NCBI RefSeq assembly: GCF_004296405.1
Contig: NZ_PSRR01000060.1
Coordinates: 1-32,545 of the forward strand
Length of the DNA: 32,545 bases
Direction: 5' to 3'
Source of the DNA: Bradyrhizobium sp. Leo170
GTDB taxonomy: Bacteria > Pseudomonadota > Alphaproteobacteria > Rhizobiales > Xanthobacteraceae
Shown here: piece after piece, positions 16,620-24,558 of the stretch
How the letters are laid out: the number at the start of each line of letters is the position of its first letter
Position numbering within the stretch: position 1 is the first letter of the stretch
Notes under the pieces: generated by a model
What the model was told of the DNA's origin: nothing
Database searches by the model: none
The model's input: the letters and a program-made list of their open reading frames with translations, nothing else
Translations under genes and position numbers: made by a program

Positions 16620-16991
16620 TCAAGCCAGCCTATGAAATGCCGGCGGCAAAGGCTCGCGCACGAGTTCACTTAGATTTAGAACCTCGCCGCTTTCCGTGAT
16701 GTCCGAGACCAGAACCTCGACAAAGGGATGCTGGCGGTTGGCCGCGGCGCCGCGCTGGTATTTCGCGCTCACGATCCGCTCAAGCGCCGCAAGGTTCAGC
16801 TTGCCAAGCGCGTTGTATTGACTGCGGAACAGACTTTGTCTTCCACCAAGGTGCTCAATCGACTCGGCCCAGACGTCCATCACCTTGCGGCCTATGAACG
16901 CTTCGACCGGTTCAGTTCCATCTCGGGCAAAAAGCCGCAACCCGTCCATGGCATGCGGTCCGTCATCGATGCGGAATTGTGTGAGCGACAT
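16620..16991 (-). CDS. DUF1488-like small protein
   Basis: A 123-aa protein from the ATG at 16991, with GAGGAGG six bases upstream, deciding against the longer frame from 17021. The sequence MSLTQFRIDDGPHAMDGLRL, then VEAFIGRKVMDVWAE, LERIVSAKYQRG and a final VEVLVSDI follows the layout of DUF1488 proteins (hydrophilic start, V-x-(A/V)FI strand, a helix, I-x-(K/R)Y-x-G, then a beta strand ending in D). The match is weaker than for the gene at 24842. Function unknown, cytoplasmic. It is 123 bases downstream of the microprotein at 17115-17222 on the same strand, so cotranscription is possible. Confidence 0.65.
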   Translation of the reverse strand: MSLTQFRIDDGPHAMDGLRLFARDGTEPVEAFIGRKVMDVWAESIEHLGGRQSLFRSQYNALGKLNLAALERIVSAKYQRGAAANRQHPFVEVLVSDITESGEVLNLSELVREPLPPAFHRLA

Positions 16992-17114
16992 GGAGTCCTC
17001 CTCTTGTTGGCGTACGTTCACACCACGACTCCTCGCGGAACGCGGCCTTCGCCCACCACGACGGTGCGGCGGCGCCTCAATGGCGCATCGCGCCGGACAT
17101 CCGCTGCCGCGGCA

Positions 17115-17222
17115 TCACCACTGGATAATGACCGCTCCGGCAATCATCAGACCGAGGAAAACCGGCACCATTACTGGAGGGACGATCCACTCATGCAGTT
17201 TGAATTTTGGGATGGTGGACAC
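17115..17222 (-). CDS. 35-aa single-helix membrane microprotein, copy A
   Basis: GTG start at 17222, preceded by GGGAGG with a 5-base spacer; TGA at 17115-17117. The protein starts STIPKFKLHEWIVPPVMVPV after the initiator and ends FLGLMIAGAVIIQW. It has a short basic N-terminus, the motif KFKLHEWIVPPV, one hydrophobic helix (about residues 14-33) and a C-terminal IQW. A second gene of identical length and pattern lies at 24394-24501. Conservation of sequence, length and leader between copies argues that both are translated. It probably sits in the inner membrane; function unknown. Confidence 0.78.
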   Translation of the reverse strand: MSTIPKFKLHEWIVPPVMVPVFLGLMIAGAVIIQW

Positions 17223-17255
17223 ACTGACCTCCCTCTCTGTGGCGGGAGTACAGGT

Positions 17256-17277
17256 CTCTCAGTCACCGATAGCAGCC
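17256..17277 (-). promoter_or_regulatory. Conserved leader element upstream of microprotein A
   Basis: On the minus strand GGCTGCTATCGGTGACTGAG AG, 34 bases before the GTG start. The other microprotein has the same 22 bases with two differences, 36 bases before its ATG. It may be a promoter or 5'-UTR element, or simply DNA kept since duplication. Confidence 0.5.
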
Positions 17278-17551
17278 AAGGATGGACGGTGATCTTTGCA
17301 GCAGACGCCCTTTCTTGCACGATGTCGAGAGAAATCGCCAAGGCGATGGCTGTAAGCACCGTTTCTACTATAGCGACCGCGAATCTCGAAAAGCTTGCTA
17401 TTGGGTGCCGAGTATCCATATGACCAATAGCGTCACCGGCTTCCTGCAAGAAGGCGTCCGGAGGCGCGACGCCTTAGCCACACAAATCGTAATCGACGAG
17501 ATCGAGCAACGGCACGTCGCTCCGGCGTGCGCGTCACGCGTCAGGACAACC

Positions 17552-18481
17552 ATGCCCATCGAACGCGCTTCCGTGCGGGCCATGCACAAGCCCTGGGGCG
17601 TCAGCGATCTCCAGCCATGGAGCGACATCGACGGCACTGGTGACGCCGTGGGCGAGCTGTGGTTCGAGCGAGCCGACAAGAACGCTCCTGTCCCTGCGCT
17701 GCTGCTCAAGCTGTTGTTCACAAGCGGGCCATTGTCCATCCAGGTCCATCCGGACGACACCTTCGCGCGCGCGATGGGGATGCCGAACGGCAAGAGCGAA
17801 GCATGGTACATCATCTCGGCGAAATCGGGCGCGCAGATCGGCATTGGTTTGAACCGCCGGGTAACGCCGCAGGAATTGCGGGCGTCGATCTCGAACCGCT
17901 CGATCGTTGAACTGGTTCAATGGCGTCCAGTTGCGAAAGGCGATGTCATCTTCATCCCTGCCGGCACAATCCACGCGCTCGGTGCCGGCATCGTGCTGGC
18001 CGAAATTCAGCAGCGCAGCGACACCACGTTCCGCCTGTTTGACTATGACAGACACCGTGAATTGCACATCAACAATGCGGTCGCCGTTGCCAACGCGTGG
18101 CCGCTTCCATCCCCAGCCAATCCGACCCGCCTCACGGATGAACGGACGGTTCTCGTAGCCAGCCGGCATTTCGTGCTCGAGCGCGTTGACCTGCACGAGG
18201 CTTCAAGCTGGGCACTGGTTGCGGAACCGGAGACGTGGATTCTTGTTCTCGACGGCCATGCGGCGATCGGATTGGCCACGGTATCAATCGGGCAGGTGGT
18301 ATTCGTTGGCGGTGGTCGCAGCAGCATCGAGGTTGGCGCCAATGGGTTGACCGCCCTGATTGCGTATCCGGCGGCCCAGCCAATCGATTCGCTTTTACAG
18401 AGGCTTTGCGAGCTTTCGACCCCACTCGTTCAATCAGCCGCGCCCGCTGATCTGATCGCCCTCGCAAAGGCGCGTACGTGA
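17552..18481 (+). CDS. manA: Mannose-6-phosphate isomerase, type I
   Basis: A 309-aa protein from the ATG at 17552 (AGGA six bases upstream). The frame is open from 17282 but homology starts at KPWGV. Zinc-ligand positions of type I PMIs are visible: Q64 and H66 in IQVHPDD, E83 in KSEAWYII, and a His in PAGTIHALG near residue 150. The cupin core is complete, and the protein is of the short class. It interconverts fructose-6-P and mannose-6-P in the cytoplasm. First gene of a three-gene operon: its stop overlaps the next start by four bases (GTGA at 18478-18481), which implies translational coupling. Confidence 0.9.
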   Translation: MPIERASVRAMHKPWGVSDLQPWSDIDGTGDAVGELWFERADKNAPVPALLLKLLFTSGPLSIQVHPDDTFARAMGMPNGKSEAWYIISAKSGAQIGIGLNRRVTPQELRASISNRSIVELVQWRPVAKGDVIFIPAGTIHALGAGIVLAEIQQRSDTTFRLFDYDRHRELHINNAVAVANAWPLPSPANPTRLTDERTVLVASRHFVLERVDLHEASSWALVAEPETWILVLDGHAAIGLATVSIGQVVFVGGGRSSIEVGANGLTALIAYPAAQPIDSLLQRLCELSTPLVQSAAPADLIALAKART

Positions 18482-20763
18482 CGGCGCCCCGCAGGATTGC
18501 GCTGATCGGCAATTCGCTGCCTCGCCGCTGCGGCATTGCAACATTCACGACCGACCTGCTACGCGCGATCTCGAATTCAGGACCAAACCTGCAGGCCTGC
18601 GTCGTGGCGATGACCGACCGCGATCAGACCTATGACTATCCTGCGTCGGTCGTCCTGCAGATCAGAGACGACAACCTTCAGGAGTATGCCCGCGCCGCAG
18701 CTTCCCTGAACGCCGGTCGATTTGACGTCGTCTGCCTGCAGCACGAATTCGGGATTTTCGGCGGGGACGCCGGCGCCCACATCCTCGAATTGCTGACGCG
18801 CCTAACCATGCCGGTCGTCACCACACTGCACACCGTTCTGGCAAGCCCCAGCGCAATCCAGCGCACGGTAACCGAGCGAATCGTCGAGGCGTCCGCGAAG
18901 GTCGTCGTGATGGCCGACAAGGGCCGTGAGCTACTGCATTGCGTCTATCGGGTGCCGCACGAGAAGATCGAAGTCATTGCCCATGGCATCCCCGACTTTC
19001 CGTTTGTCGCGCCGGACACGGCAAAAGCAAGATTGGGATTCAGCGGCCGCTCCGTCATTCTGACATTCGGGCTGTTGTCGCCCAGCAAAGGCATCGAGGT
19101 CATGGTCGACGCCATGCCTTCGATCCTGAAACGACAACCGGATGCGGTCTATGTCGTGCTCGGCGCGACGCATCCCAACCTGGTTCGCGATCAAGGTGAA
19201 GCCTATCGCGAAAGCCTGACGGCACGCGTGCGCGAACTTGGCGTTGAAGATCACGTCGTATTTCTCAACCAGTTCGTTGATCAGGCCACGCTGCTCGAGT
19301 TCATCTCAATGTGCGATGTTTACGTCACGCCCTACCTCAACGAAGCGCAGATGACGTCGGGTACGCTGGCCTACAGCTTTGGCCTCCGCAAACCTGTCGT
19401 CTCGACACCCTATTGGCATGCGCGCGAGCTACTGGCCGATGGGCGCGGCATCCTCGTTTCCTTTGGGGATGCAGCGGGGATCGGCCACGAAATCGCTGAA
19501 TTGCTCACCGACGCCCCCCGCCGGCAGGCGATGCGCAAGCGGGCCTATGCCACCAGCCGGTCGATGACATGGGAGCGCACCGCCGAGCGTTACATCACCA
19601 CCTTCGAGCATGCGCGGCAGGGCCACCGGCTGAAGGTGATCGCGCGCGCCGCGCCTGAGGCGATCGCGCCGCTCAGCCCCGCGGGAGCGCCCGACATGCG
19701 ATTGGAGCACTTTCTATCGATGTGCGACGATACCGGCCTGTTCCAGCACGCCGTGCATTCGGTACCCGATCGCGCGCACGGTTATTGCGTGGACGACAAC
19801 GCCCGCGCGTTGCTATTGGCTTGCGCACTCAATGAACCGGGCGAGCAGCCCCTTCCGGAAATTCTGACGGGCTGCTTTGCAGCTTTCGGGCAGCATGCCT
19901 GGAATCCCGACACCAGACGATTTCGTAACTTCATGGGCTTCAACCGGACCTGGCTCGAGGACAGGGGGTCCGAGGACAGTCACGGGCGAACGTTGTGGGC
20001 CCTGGGCGGTTGCGCGCGTAAGGACGCCAGCGCGTCACGACGTCGCTGGGCCGCTACCCTGTTTGCCGAAGCACTACCTGCCGCGGCAGCGTTTCGTTCA
20101 CCTCGCGCATGGGCCTTCACGTTGCTTGGTCTGGACGCCTATTGTGCGACAGCTCCCGATGATCTTCACGCCCGGGAAATCCGTCATCTTCTTGCTGGCA
20201 AGCTGATGTCCAGTCTGTTGTCGGTCGAGACGCCGGACTGGGTGTGGTTCGAGGAGGGCCTCGCTTACGACAATGCGCGCTTGCCTCAGGCTTTGGTCGC
20301 CACAGGTATGGCGACGCAAACACCCAGCTATGTCGAGGCCGGGCTAAGATCCCTGCGCTGGCTGACGACCCAACAGGGGGCAACGGGCCATTTCCGGCCG
20401 GTCGGCACCGCCGGGTTCGGCGATCGGCGAAAACCCCCTCGCGCGTTCGATCAACAGCCGTTGGAGGCAACAGCGACGATTGCGGCCTGCCTGACCGCGT
20501 GGCGCGCGGACGGCGATGCAGAATGGAAGACGCTCGCGACGAAGGTGTTCTGCTGGTTTCTCGGCAGCAACGATCTGTCGGTTGCGCTCGTCGATTCCGA
20601 GACTGGCAGTTGCCGCGACGGTCTGCACCCCGATCGTGCCAATGAAAATTGCGGGGGCGAGTCAGTCGTATCCTATCTCCTGGCGGTTGCCGATATCCGT
20701 CAGCTTGGGCGCGCTGATGTCAACCCAAAAAACCCGGTATCGCTTCGGGCCGTCGGCACCTGA
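18478..20763 (+). CDS. Two-domain protein: GT4 glycosyltransferase plus (alpha/alpha)6 domain
   Basis: A 761-aa protein with GTG start inside the manA stop. Residues 1-385 are a GT-B, family-4-type transferase: an N-terminal Rossmann half with LPRRCGIATFTTDL and LQHEFGIFGG, then the donor half with FGLLSPSKGIE and EAQMTSGTLAYSFGLRKPVV. Residues from about 400 on form a long helical region with SVPDRAHGYCVDDNARALLL and TPDWVWFEEGLAYDNARLPQ, the look of a six-hairpin glycosidase-type barrel. Such fusions occur beside GH130 genes. It probably transfers a sugar, plausibly mannose, from a nucleotide donor. The second domain may bind or trim the product. No signal peptide. Confidence 0.85.
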   Translation: MTAPRRIALIGNSLPRRCGIATFTTDLLRAISNSGPNLQACVVAMTDRDQTYDYPASVVLQIRDDNLQEYARAAASLNAGRFDVVCLQHEFGIFGGDAGAHILELLTRLTMPVVTTLHTVLASPSAIQRTVTERIVEASAKVVVMADKGRELLHCVYRVPHEKIEVIAHGIPDFPFVAPDTAKARLGFSGRSVILTFGLLSPSKGIEVMVDAMPSILKRQPDAVYVVLGATHPNLVRDQGEAYRESLTARVRELGVEDHVVFLNQFVDQATLLEFISMCDVYVTPYLNEAQMTSGTLAYSFGLRKPVVSTPYWHARELLADGRGILVSFGDAAGIGHEIAELLTDAPRRQAMRKRAYATSRSMTWERTAERYITTFEHARQGHRLKVIARAAPEAIAPLSPAGAPDMRLEHFLSMCDDTGLFQHAVHSVPDRAHGYCVDDNARALLLACALNEPGEQPLPEILTGCFAAFGQHAWNPDTRRFRNFMGFNRTWLEDRGSEDSHGRTLWALGGCARKDASASRRRWAATLFAEALPAAAAFRSPRAWAFTLLGLDAYCATAPDDLHAREIRHLLAGKLMSSLLSVETPDWVWFEEGLAYDNARLPQALVATGMATQTPSYVEAGLRSLRWLTTQQGATGHFRPVGTAGFGDRRKPPRAFDQQPLEATATIAACLTAWRADGDAEWKTLATKVFCWFLGSNDLSVALVDSETGSCRDGLHPDRANENCGGESVVSYLLAVADIRQLGRADVNPKNPVSLRAVGT

Positions 20764-20769
20764 TCAGGT

Positions 20770-22089
20770 ATGACTTGGGCGAACAGAGGAACTCCATTGC
20801 AAGCCACTTTTCTGAATCGGCAGGCACTTCATCTGCGTCCCGACCCCGCGCGCGTGATCGTGCGCCCGTTCAAGCCGGCTACCGAACCGCGCGATCTCAA
20901 TCCGACCGACAAGACGCGCGCCAACCATATCGTCGAGCGCGTTCTTGCGCTCGACGCGAAGACAGCAGCGAGCCAACTGGCGGACGTGCTGGAGAACTTC
21001 CAGGACCGGCACCCCAACCTCCTGAAGACGTTTGAGCTCCGGGCCGACGAAATGGAAGAGGCGCTTACGCCGCACGGCACTTTCTCCGAAGTCCAGCGCC
21101 AGCTCGTCGGCGCCTATTTCTTGCATGAGTATTCGTTCGAAGCATCGGCGCTGTTCAATCCCAGCATCGTTCCGCACCCCGACCAGTCGGGAGCCCCGCC
21201 AGGCAGCCTGCGCTTCATTCTCAGCCTCCGTGCCGTCGGCGAAGGACATGTATCGTCTCTGACGTTTCGCGCTGGCACCATCGCGGCCGACGGCAGCATT
21301 ACGGTCGATCCGACGGCCCGGCTCGCCTCGAGTCCCAGGATCGGATATCGGGCACCCGGACCGATCGGCGACGAAGTTGAGGTAATCTTCAGGCCGGAGC
21401 AGGATATCAGCGAACGCGTTATCTTTCCGGTTACGGAATCCCAGTCCAACGGCATCGAAGACGCCCGCTTCGTCGAATTCAGCGATGGCGGACGGACGAC
21501 CTATTATGCAACCTATACCGCCTACAAGGGCACGGCGATTCGATCGGAATTGATCGAGACAAGTGACTTCCTATCATTTCGCATGTCACCCCTGCATGGT
21601 GCCGCCGCTCGCAACAAGGGCATGGCGCTGTTCCCGCGCAGGATCGACGACAAGTACGCTATGATCGCGCGACAGGATAACGAGAACCTCTATCTGGTCT
21701 ATTCGGACGACCTGTACAGGTGGGAAGGCGGTCAGGCGATCCTGAAGCCGCAGTTTCCCTGGGAGTTTGTGCAGATCGGCAACTGCGGATCACCGATCGA
21801 ACTGCAGGAAGGCTGGCTGCTGTTGACGCACGGTGTCGGCCCGGTCCGGAAATATTCGATTGGCGCCGTGCTGCTCGACAAGCGCGCCCCGTCCAGGGTG
21901 ATGGCGCGTTCGAGCGAGCCATTGTTGCGGCCCGAACCAGGCGAACGCGAAGGATACGTTCCCAACGTGGTCTATACCTGCGGGGCGATGACCCACAACG
22001 ATCAACTCATTCTGCCGTACGCCGTATCGGACACCTTCTCCAATTTCGCGACCATCAGGATTTCTGCACTGCTGCAGTCGATGTCCTGA
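20770..22089 (+). CDS. GH130-family glycoside phosphorylase/hydrolase
   Basis: A 439-aa protein from the ATG at 20770, or 430 aa from TTG at 20797, which has the better ribosome site (AGAGGA seven bases upstream). The five-bladed propeller family is recognised by GIEDARFVEF (the EDPR block with the catalytic Asp), TTYYATYTAYKG, LFPRRIDDKYAMIARQDNEN, and ends with YVPNVVYTCGAMTHNDQLIL, PYAVSDTF. GH130 enzymes phosphorolyse or hydrolyse beta-mannosides, the phosphorylases giving mannose-1-P; family relatives can also run in the synthetic direction. It starts 6 bases after the GT4 gene, so they form one transcript. Exact linkage specificity cannot be read from sequence. Confidence 0.88.
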   Translation: MTWANRGTPLQATFLNRQALHLRPDPARVIVRPFKPATEPRDLNPTDKTRANHIVERVLALDAKTAASQLADVLENFQDRHPNLLKTFELRADEMEEALTPHGTFSEVQRQLVGAYFLHEYSFEASALFNPSIVPHPDQSGAPPGSLRFILSLRAVGEGHVSSLTFRAGTIAADGSITVDPTARLASSPRIGYRAPGPIGDEVEVIFRPEQDISERVIFPVTESQSNGIEDARFVEFSDGGRTTYYATYTAYKGTAIRSELIETSDFLSFRMSPLHGAAARNKGMALFPRRIDDKYAMIARQDNENLYLVYSDDLYRWEGGQAILKPQFPWEFVQIGNCGSPIELQEGWLLLTHGVGPVRKYSIGAVLLDKRAPSRVMARSSEPLLRPEPGEREGYVPNVVYTCGAMTHNDQLILPYAVSDTFSNFATIRISALLQSMS

Positions 22090-22157
22090 ATCCGAGATCG
22101 CACGGTGTGACCTGCGCGCTCACAAAGCGCCCCAAAGAGAGGTCCGAGGAGACGCGC

Positions 22158-22399
22158 ATGGCTCGCGAAACAAGCTTCTTCGTCCAGGCGTTCAACGCCG
22201 GCCGGGAGGATTCCTGAAAGCCGATGCTCCGATCGCCTGCAAGACGGCAAGGGGTGCACTGCAGACGGCAGAGAGACTAGCGTTAAGCAAGCTCGGCGTC
22301 ATTGCCTTCTCATCCACCGGCGATCCCGAGATGGGTGACTACGACGACGGGCCAACCGTCATCTTTCGCAAGGGCGAGCTTCCATCCGCATTGGGCTGA
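22158..22399 (+). pseudogene. Small conserved hypothetical, one frameshift
   Basis: From the ATG at 22158 (GAGGAGA upstream) one frame reads MARETSFFVQAFNAGRE and stops. The next frame continues GFLKADAPIACKTARGALQT, then LGVIAFSSTGDPEMGDYDDG and PTVIFRKGELP, ending at 22399. One extra G in the GGG run at 22204-22206 gives NAGRGGFLKADAPIACKTA and an 80-aa protein. I recall similar small Rhizobiales proteins of unknown function but cannot name a family. It lies 68 bases after the GH130 gene on the same strand. Confidence 0.68.
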
Positions 22400-22502
22400 G
22401 GTCGATCGCGCGCGCCGAAAAAGCTGGTGACTTGGACGGCCACGCGTGCTCGAGGCACAGCTATCGATGGCTGTGGTGGCTCAAGAGTCCGGAATTAGGA
22501 CG

Positions 22503-22537
22503 CACAACGTCGCCGAATAATGCCTGGCGGCGTTGTG
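22503..22537. repeat. Inverted repeat, 12-bp arms
   Basis: CACAACGTCGCC and GGCGGCGTTGTG, one mismatch, 11-base loop. TCCGGA occurs just outside both arms (22488 and 22542 regions). It could be a terminator without a T tract, or the remains of a small palindromic element. Confidence 0.5.
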
Positions 22538-22679
22538 TCAGTCCGGACTATCTGTCTGCACTGAGTGTGCCAAGGTTAACGCTCGCCCCGTTGCTCTCGA
22601 ATGGAGCCTGGAACCAATTTCACGGGACAAACCTGGTAAGAGGTGACCGGATGCCGTCCCCCTCGGTATCCGATGAATG

Positions 22680-22711
22680 ACGGCCCCAGTTCTTCCCCCT
22701 GCTGGGGCCGT
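22680..22711 (+). terminator. Rho-independent-like hairpin
   Basis: ACGGCCCCAG / CTGGGGCCGT, a perfect 10-bp stem with a 12-base loop, followed by TGTTTACC on the plus strand. It lies between plus-strand genes ending at 22399 and the minus-strand kinase ending at 22766, so it may serve either side. Confidence 0.6.
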
Positions 22712-22765
22712 TGTTTACCGGACCAGCAATATCCCCTGGCTCCGTCAATCGATCTGAATACGGAC

Positions 22766-23544
22766 TTACGCCGCCGGCGAAGTCAGAGAAGCGATCGGCA
22801 CATCGAATGCGTACACGAAGCCGGTCGGCTCGTAGGTCAACCGCACGTCGCCCTTGAGCTGCTTGCCCAGCGTCTCTATCAGCCTCGTGCCGAAGCTGCG
22901 CTTTTCTGGAGGGTGCACTGCCGGACCGTCTTTCTCGGACCATGCAAGGTGCAAGCGCTGTGTCTGTGGCTCCAGCGCCCAGGCGATGTCGACGTGTCCC
23001 TCCGGGACCGACAGGGCGCCAAACTTCGTGGTGTTCGTGCAAAGCTCGTTAAGCGTCATCGCGACGGCGATGACGGCACCCGGCGTCATCCGGATATCTG
23101 GTCCCGAATCGAGAATTTCGGCACATCCGGACTGTCAAAGGCTTCGGTGGCTCCGCGGACGACGGTGTCAAGATCTGCGCTGGTCCATCTTGCCTGTAGA
23201 AGGAGATCGTGCGCTCGTCCGAGCGCCAGCAGACGGCCTCCGATCGCGTGCTGCGCGTGTTCAGCACCCTGCAAAGTGCGCAGGCTCTGGGAGACGATGG
23301 CCCCCACGGTCGCGAGCGTGTTCTTGATGCGGTGGTGCAGCTCTTCAAGGATCAGCCTCTGCAGCTTGTCGGACGCCTCGCGCTCCCGCGCCTTAATGCC
23401 GGCGTTGGCAAGCAGACTGCGGGTGTTGATCTCGGCCTGCGCAAGCAGAAGCCGCAGGCTGACATTCTCCGCCGCCAGAAAGTCCTGGTGCGGTTCTGCG
23501 CCGCTCCCGGCGCGCTGGTCTGTATGGAGATCGTCTTCAGTCAT
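22766..23544 (-). pseudogene. HWE-type sensor histidine kinase, one frameshift
   Basis: Joined across one indel, this is a soluble HWE/HisKA_2 kinase of about 259 aa. An N-terminal helix leads to the H-box ILEELHHRIKNTLATVGAIV (phospho-His about residue 71). After the break comes the N-box AMTLNELCTNTTKFGALS and a reduced ATPase end with SFGTRLIETLGKQLKGDV. At 23103-23105 CCC should be CCCC (coding GGGG) to give FSIRGPDIRMTPGAVIA; as written it stops. The start is uncertain (ATG at 23544 or 23607). No transmembrane segment or sensory domain is seen. It follows the response-regulator gene on the same strand and probably partners it. Confidence 0.82.
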
Positions 23545-23647
23545 CCCCAATTGTATCACTCTGAGTTGGTTGCCGCACCGATCTTCGGCGGGCTCTGACG
23601 ACGCCATCAGACGATGTTGCCGGCATTCGACGTGAAGGCTGCCGTCG

Positions 23648-24031
23648 TCAGGTCTGGCCGATCATGCTCTGCATCTGGGCTATCATTTGCCTGGCGTCGA
23701 GTGGCTTGCCGAAAAACTTGCTGCAGGCAGGCAGATCGCTGTTCGACGGGTTCAATTTTCCCGACACCACAATGATCTTGATCGACGGCCAACGTTCATG
23801 CACGGCACGTGCAAGTCCCAGGCCGTCCATGCTGCCGGGCATCTGGATGTCGGTGCACATCAGCGCGATGTCGGACCTGGATTCCATGATCGCGATGGCT
23901 TCGTCGGCATCCAGGGCTTCAACCGGCGTGTAGCCGGCGTCTTCCACCATGTCGACTGCGCGCATGCGGAGCATCATCTCGTCCTCGACGATGAGTACGA
24001 CGGCTGGAACGCATGAAAGATCGAGCACCAT
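23648..24031 (-). CDS. Single-domain response regulator
   Basis: About 127 aa from the ATG at 24031; the frame is open to 24151, and no strong ribosome site decides the start. The receiver domain is complete: the acidic pocket in VVLIVEDEMMLRM, phospho-acceptor Asp61 in MCTDIQMPGSMDGL, the switch Ser in IIVVSGK, and Lys in KFFGKPLD. There is no output domain. It lies 103 bases upstream of the HWE kinase. In alphaproteobacteria such pairs often feed phosphate into the general stress response or act as phosphate sinks, but which applies here is unknown. Confidence 0.88.
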   Translation of the reverse strand: MVLDLSCVPAVVLIVEDEMMLRMRAVDMVEDAGYTPVEALDADEAIAIMESRSDIALMCTDIQMPGSMDGLGLARAVHERWPSIKIIVVSGKLNPSNSDLPACSKFFGKPLDARQMIAQMQSMIGQT

Positions 24032-24150
24032 CGGATGGGCGTCCACGAGAACGGCTATCGACTCGGACAGGCGGTCGATCAGGGACAAGCATCTCGGCGC
24101 CCATATGATCCATGCCAGAGCGCTCTTTTCCTGAATACGCGAGCCAATCA

Positions 24151-24393
24151 CGATGCGCGAACGGTGGATCGGGAAGGAAGTCGCGCTAAACGGCCGCCAT
24201 TGTGCCGGCGCGCGCCGCTCTTGCTGAAGAAATGCTCGTGCATTTCAGCGGCATTTCGCAAGTTGCCTCGTTCATCGCCTCCGCTGATCTCCCGGCGGGC
24301 TTCATCCAGGGCGGCCACCGCTCTGGCGTCGCCGCGTTCTTTCGTCGAGGCGAACGCCTGCCTGAGCCGATTGTGTCGGCCCGCCGAAGTGGA
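24151..24393 (-). other. Protein-like stretch following microprotein B
   Basis: In the same frame as the microprotein, after its TAG, the minus strand reads on for about 80 codons: NRLRQAFASTKERGDARAVA, then ALDEARREISGGDERGNLRN and AAEMHEHFFSKSGA. The composition (A, E, R, D; amphipathic helices) looks coding, but there is no ATG or good ribosome site; a GTG within RAVAAL is the only candidate start. It may be a gene remnant or an unusual small gene. Confidence 0.35.
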
Positions 24394-24501
24394 CTACCAT
24401 TGAATGAGCATCGCGGCGGCGATCAGCACCACAAAAAAGCTCGGCAGCAATACCGGGGGCACCAGCCACTCGCGAACACTGAACTTGTGGAGATTGAACA
24501 T
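24394..24501 (-). CDS. 35-aa single-helix membrane microprotein, copy B
   Basis: ATG at 24501 with AAAAGGCG upstream, TAG at 24394-24396. The protein begins MFNLHKFSVREWLVPPVLLP and ends SFFVVLIAAAMLIQW. It has the same length (35 aa) as the gene at 17115-17222. Shared positions are KF-x2-(R/H)EW-(L/I)VPPV, P at 20, a single hydrophobic helix and the C-terminal IQW. A paralogous pair this short, with matching ends and a matching leader, is unlikely by chance. Predicted inner-membrane protein with a short cytoplasmic N-terminus. Function unknown. The DUF1488 gene is 341 bases away, divergent. Confidence 0.78.
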   Translation of the reverse strand: MFNLHKFSVREWLVPPVLLPSFFVVLIAAAMLIQW

Positions 24502-24536
24502 ATCGGTCGCCTTTTGGTCGCGGCGGGGGCGGAATG

Positions 24537-24558
24537 CTCTCAGTCACCGATGACAGCC
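24537..24558 (-). promoter_or_regulatory. Conserved leader element upstream of microprotein B
   Basis: On the minus strand GGCTGTCATCGGTGACTGAG AG, differing from the copy at 17256-17277 in two central bases. It ends 36 bases before the ATG. A CCGCC-rich stretch follows in both leaders. Confidence 0.5.

Larger units (their letters stand above)
22400..22765. other. Intergenic region with two hairpins
   Basis: I see no convincing gene. It contains an inverted repeat at 22503-22537 and a terminator-like hairpin at 22680-22711. An 82-codon plus-strand frame (22432-22680) has no family resemblance. Confidence 0.45.

Noticed and set aside
22658..22690. Nine-codon frame before the hairpin as a leader peptide or attenuator
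   Set aside because: No regulatory codon run, no downstream gene on the plus strand, and no ribosome site better than chance.
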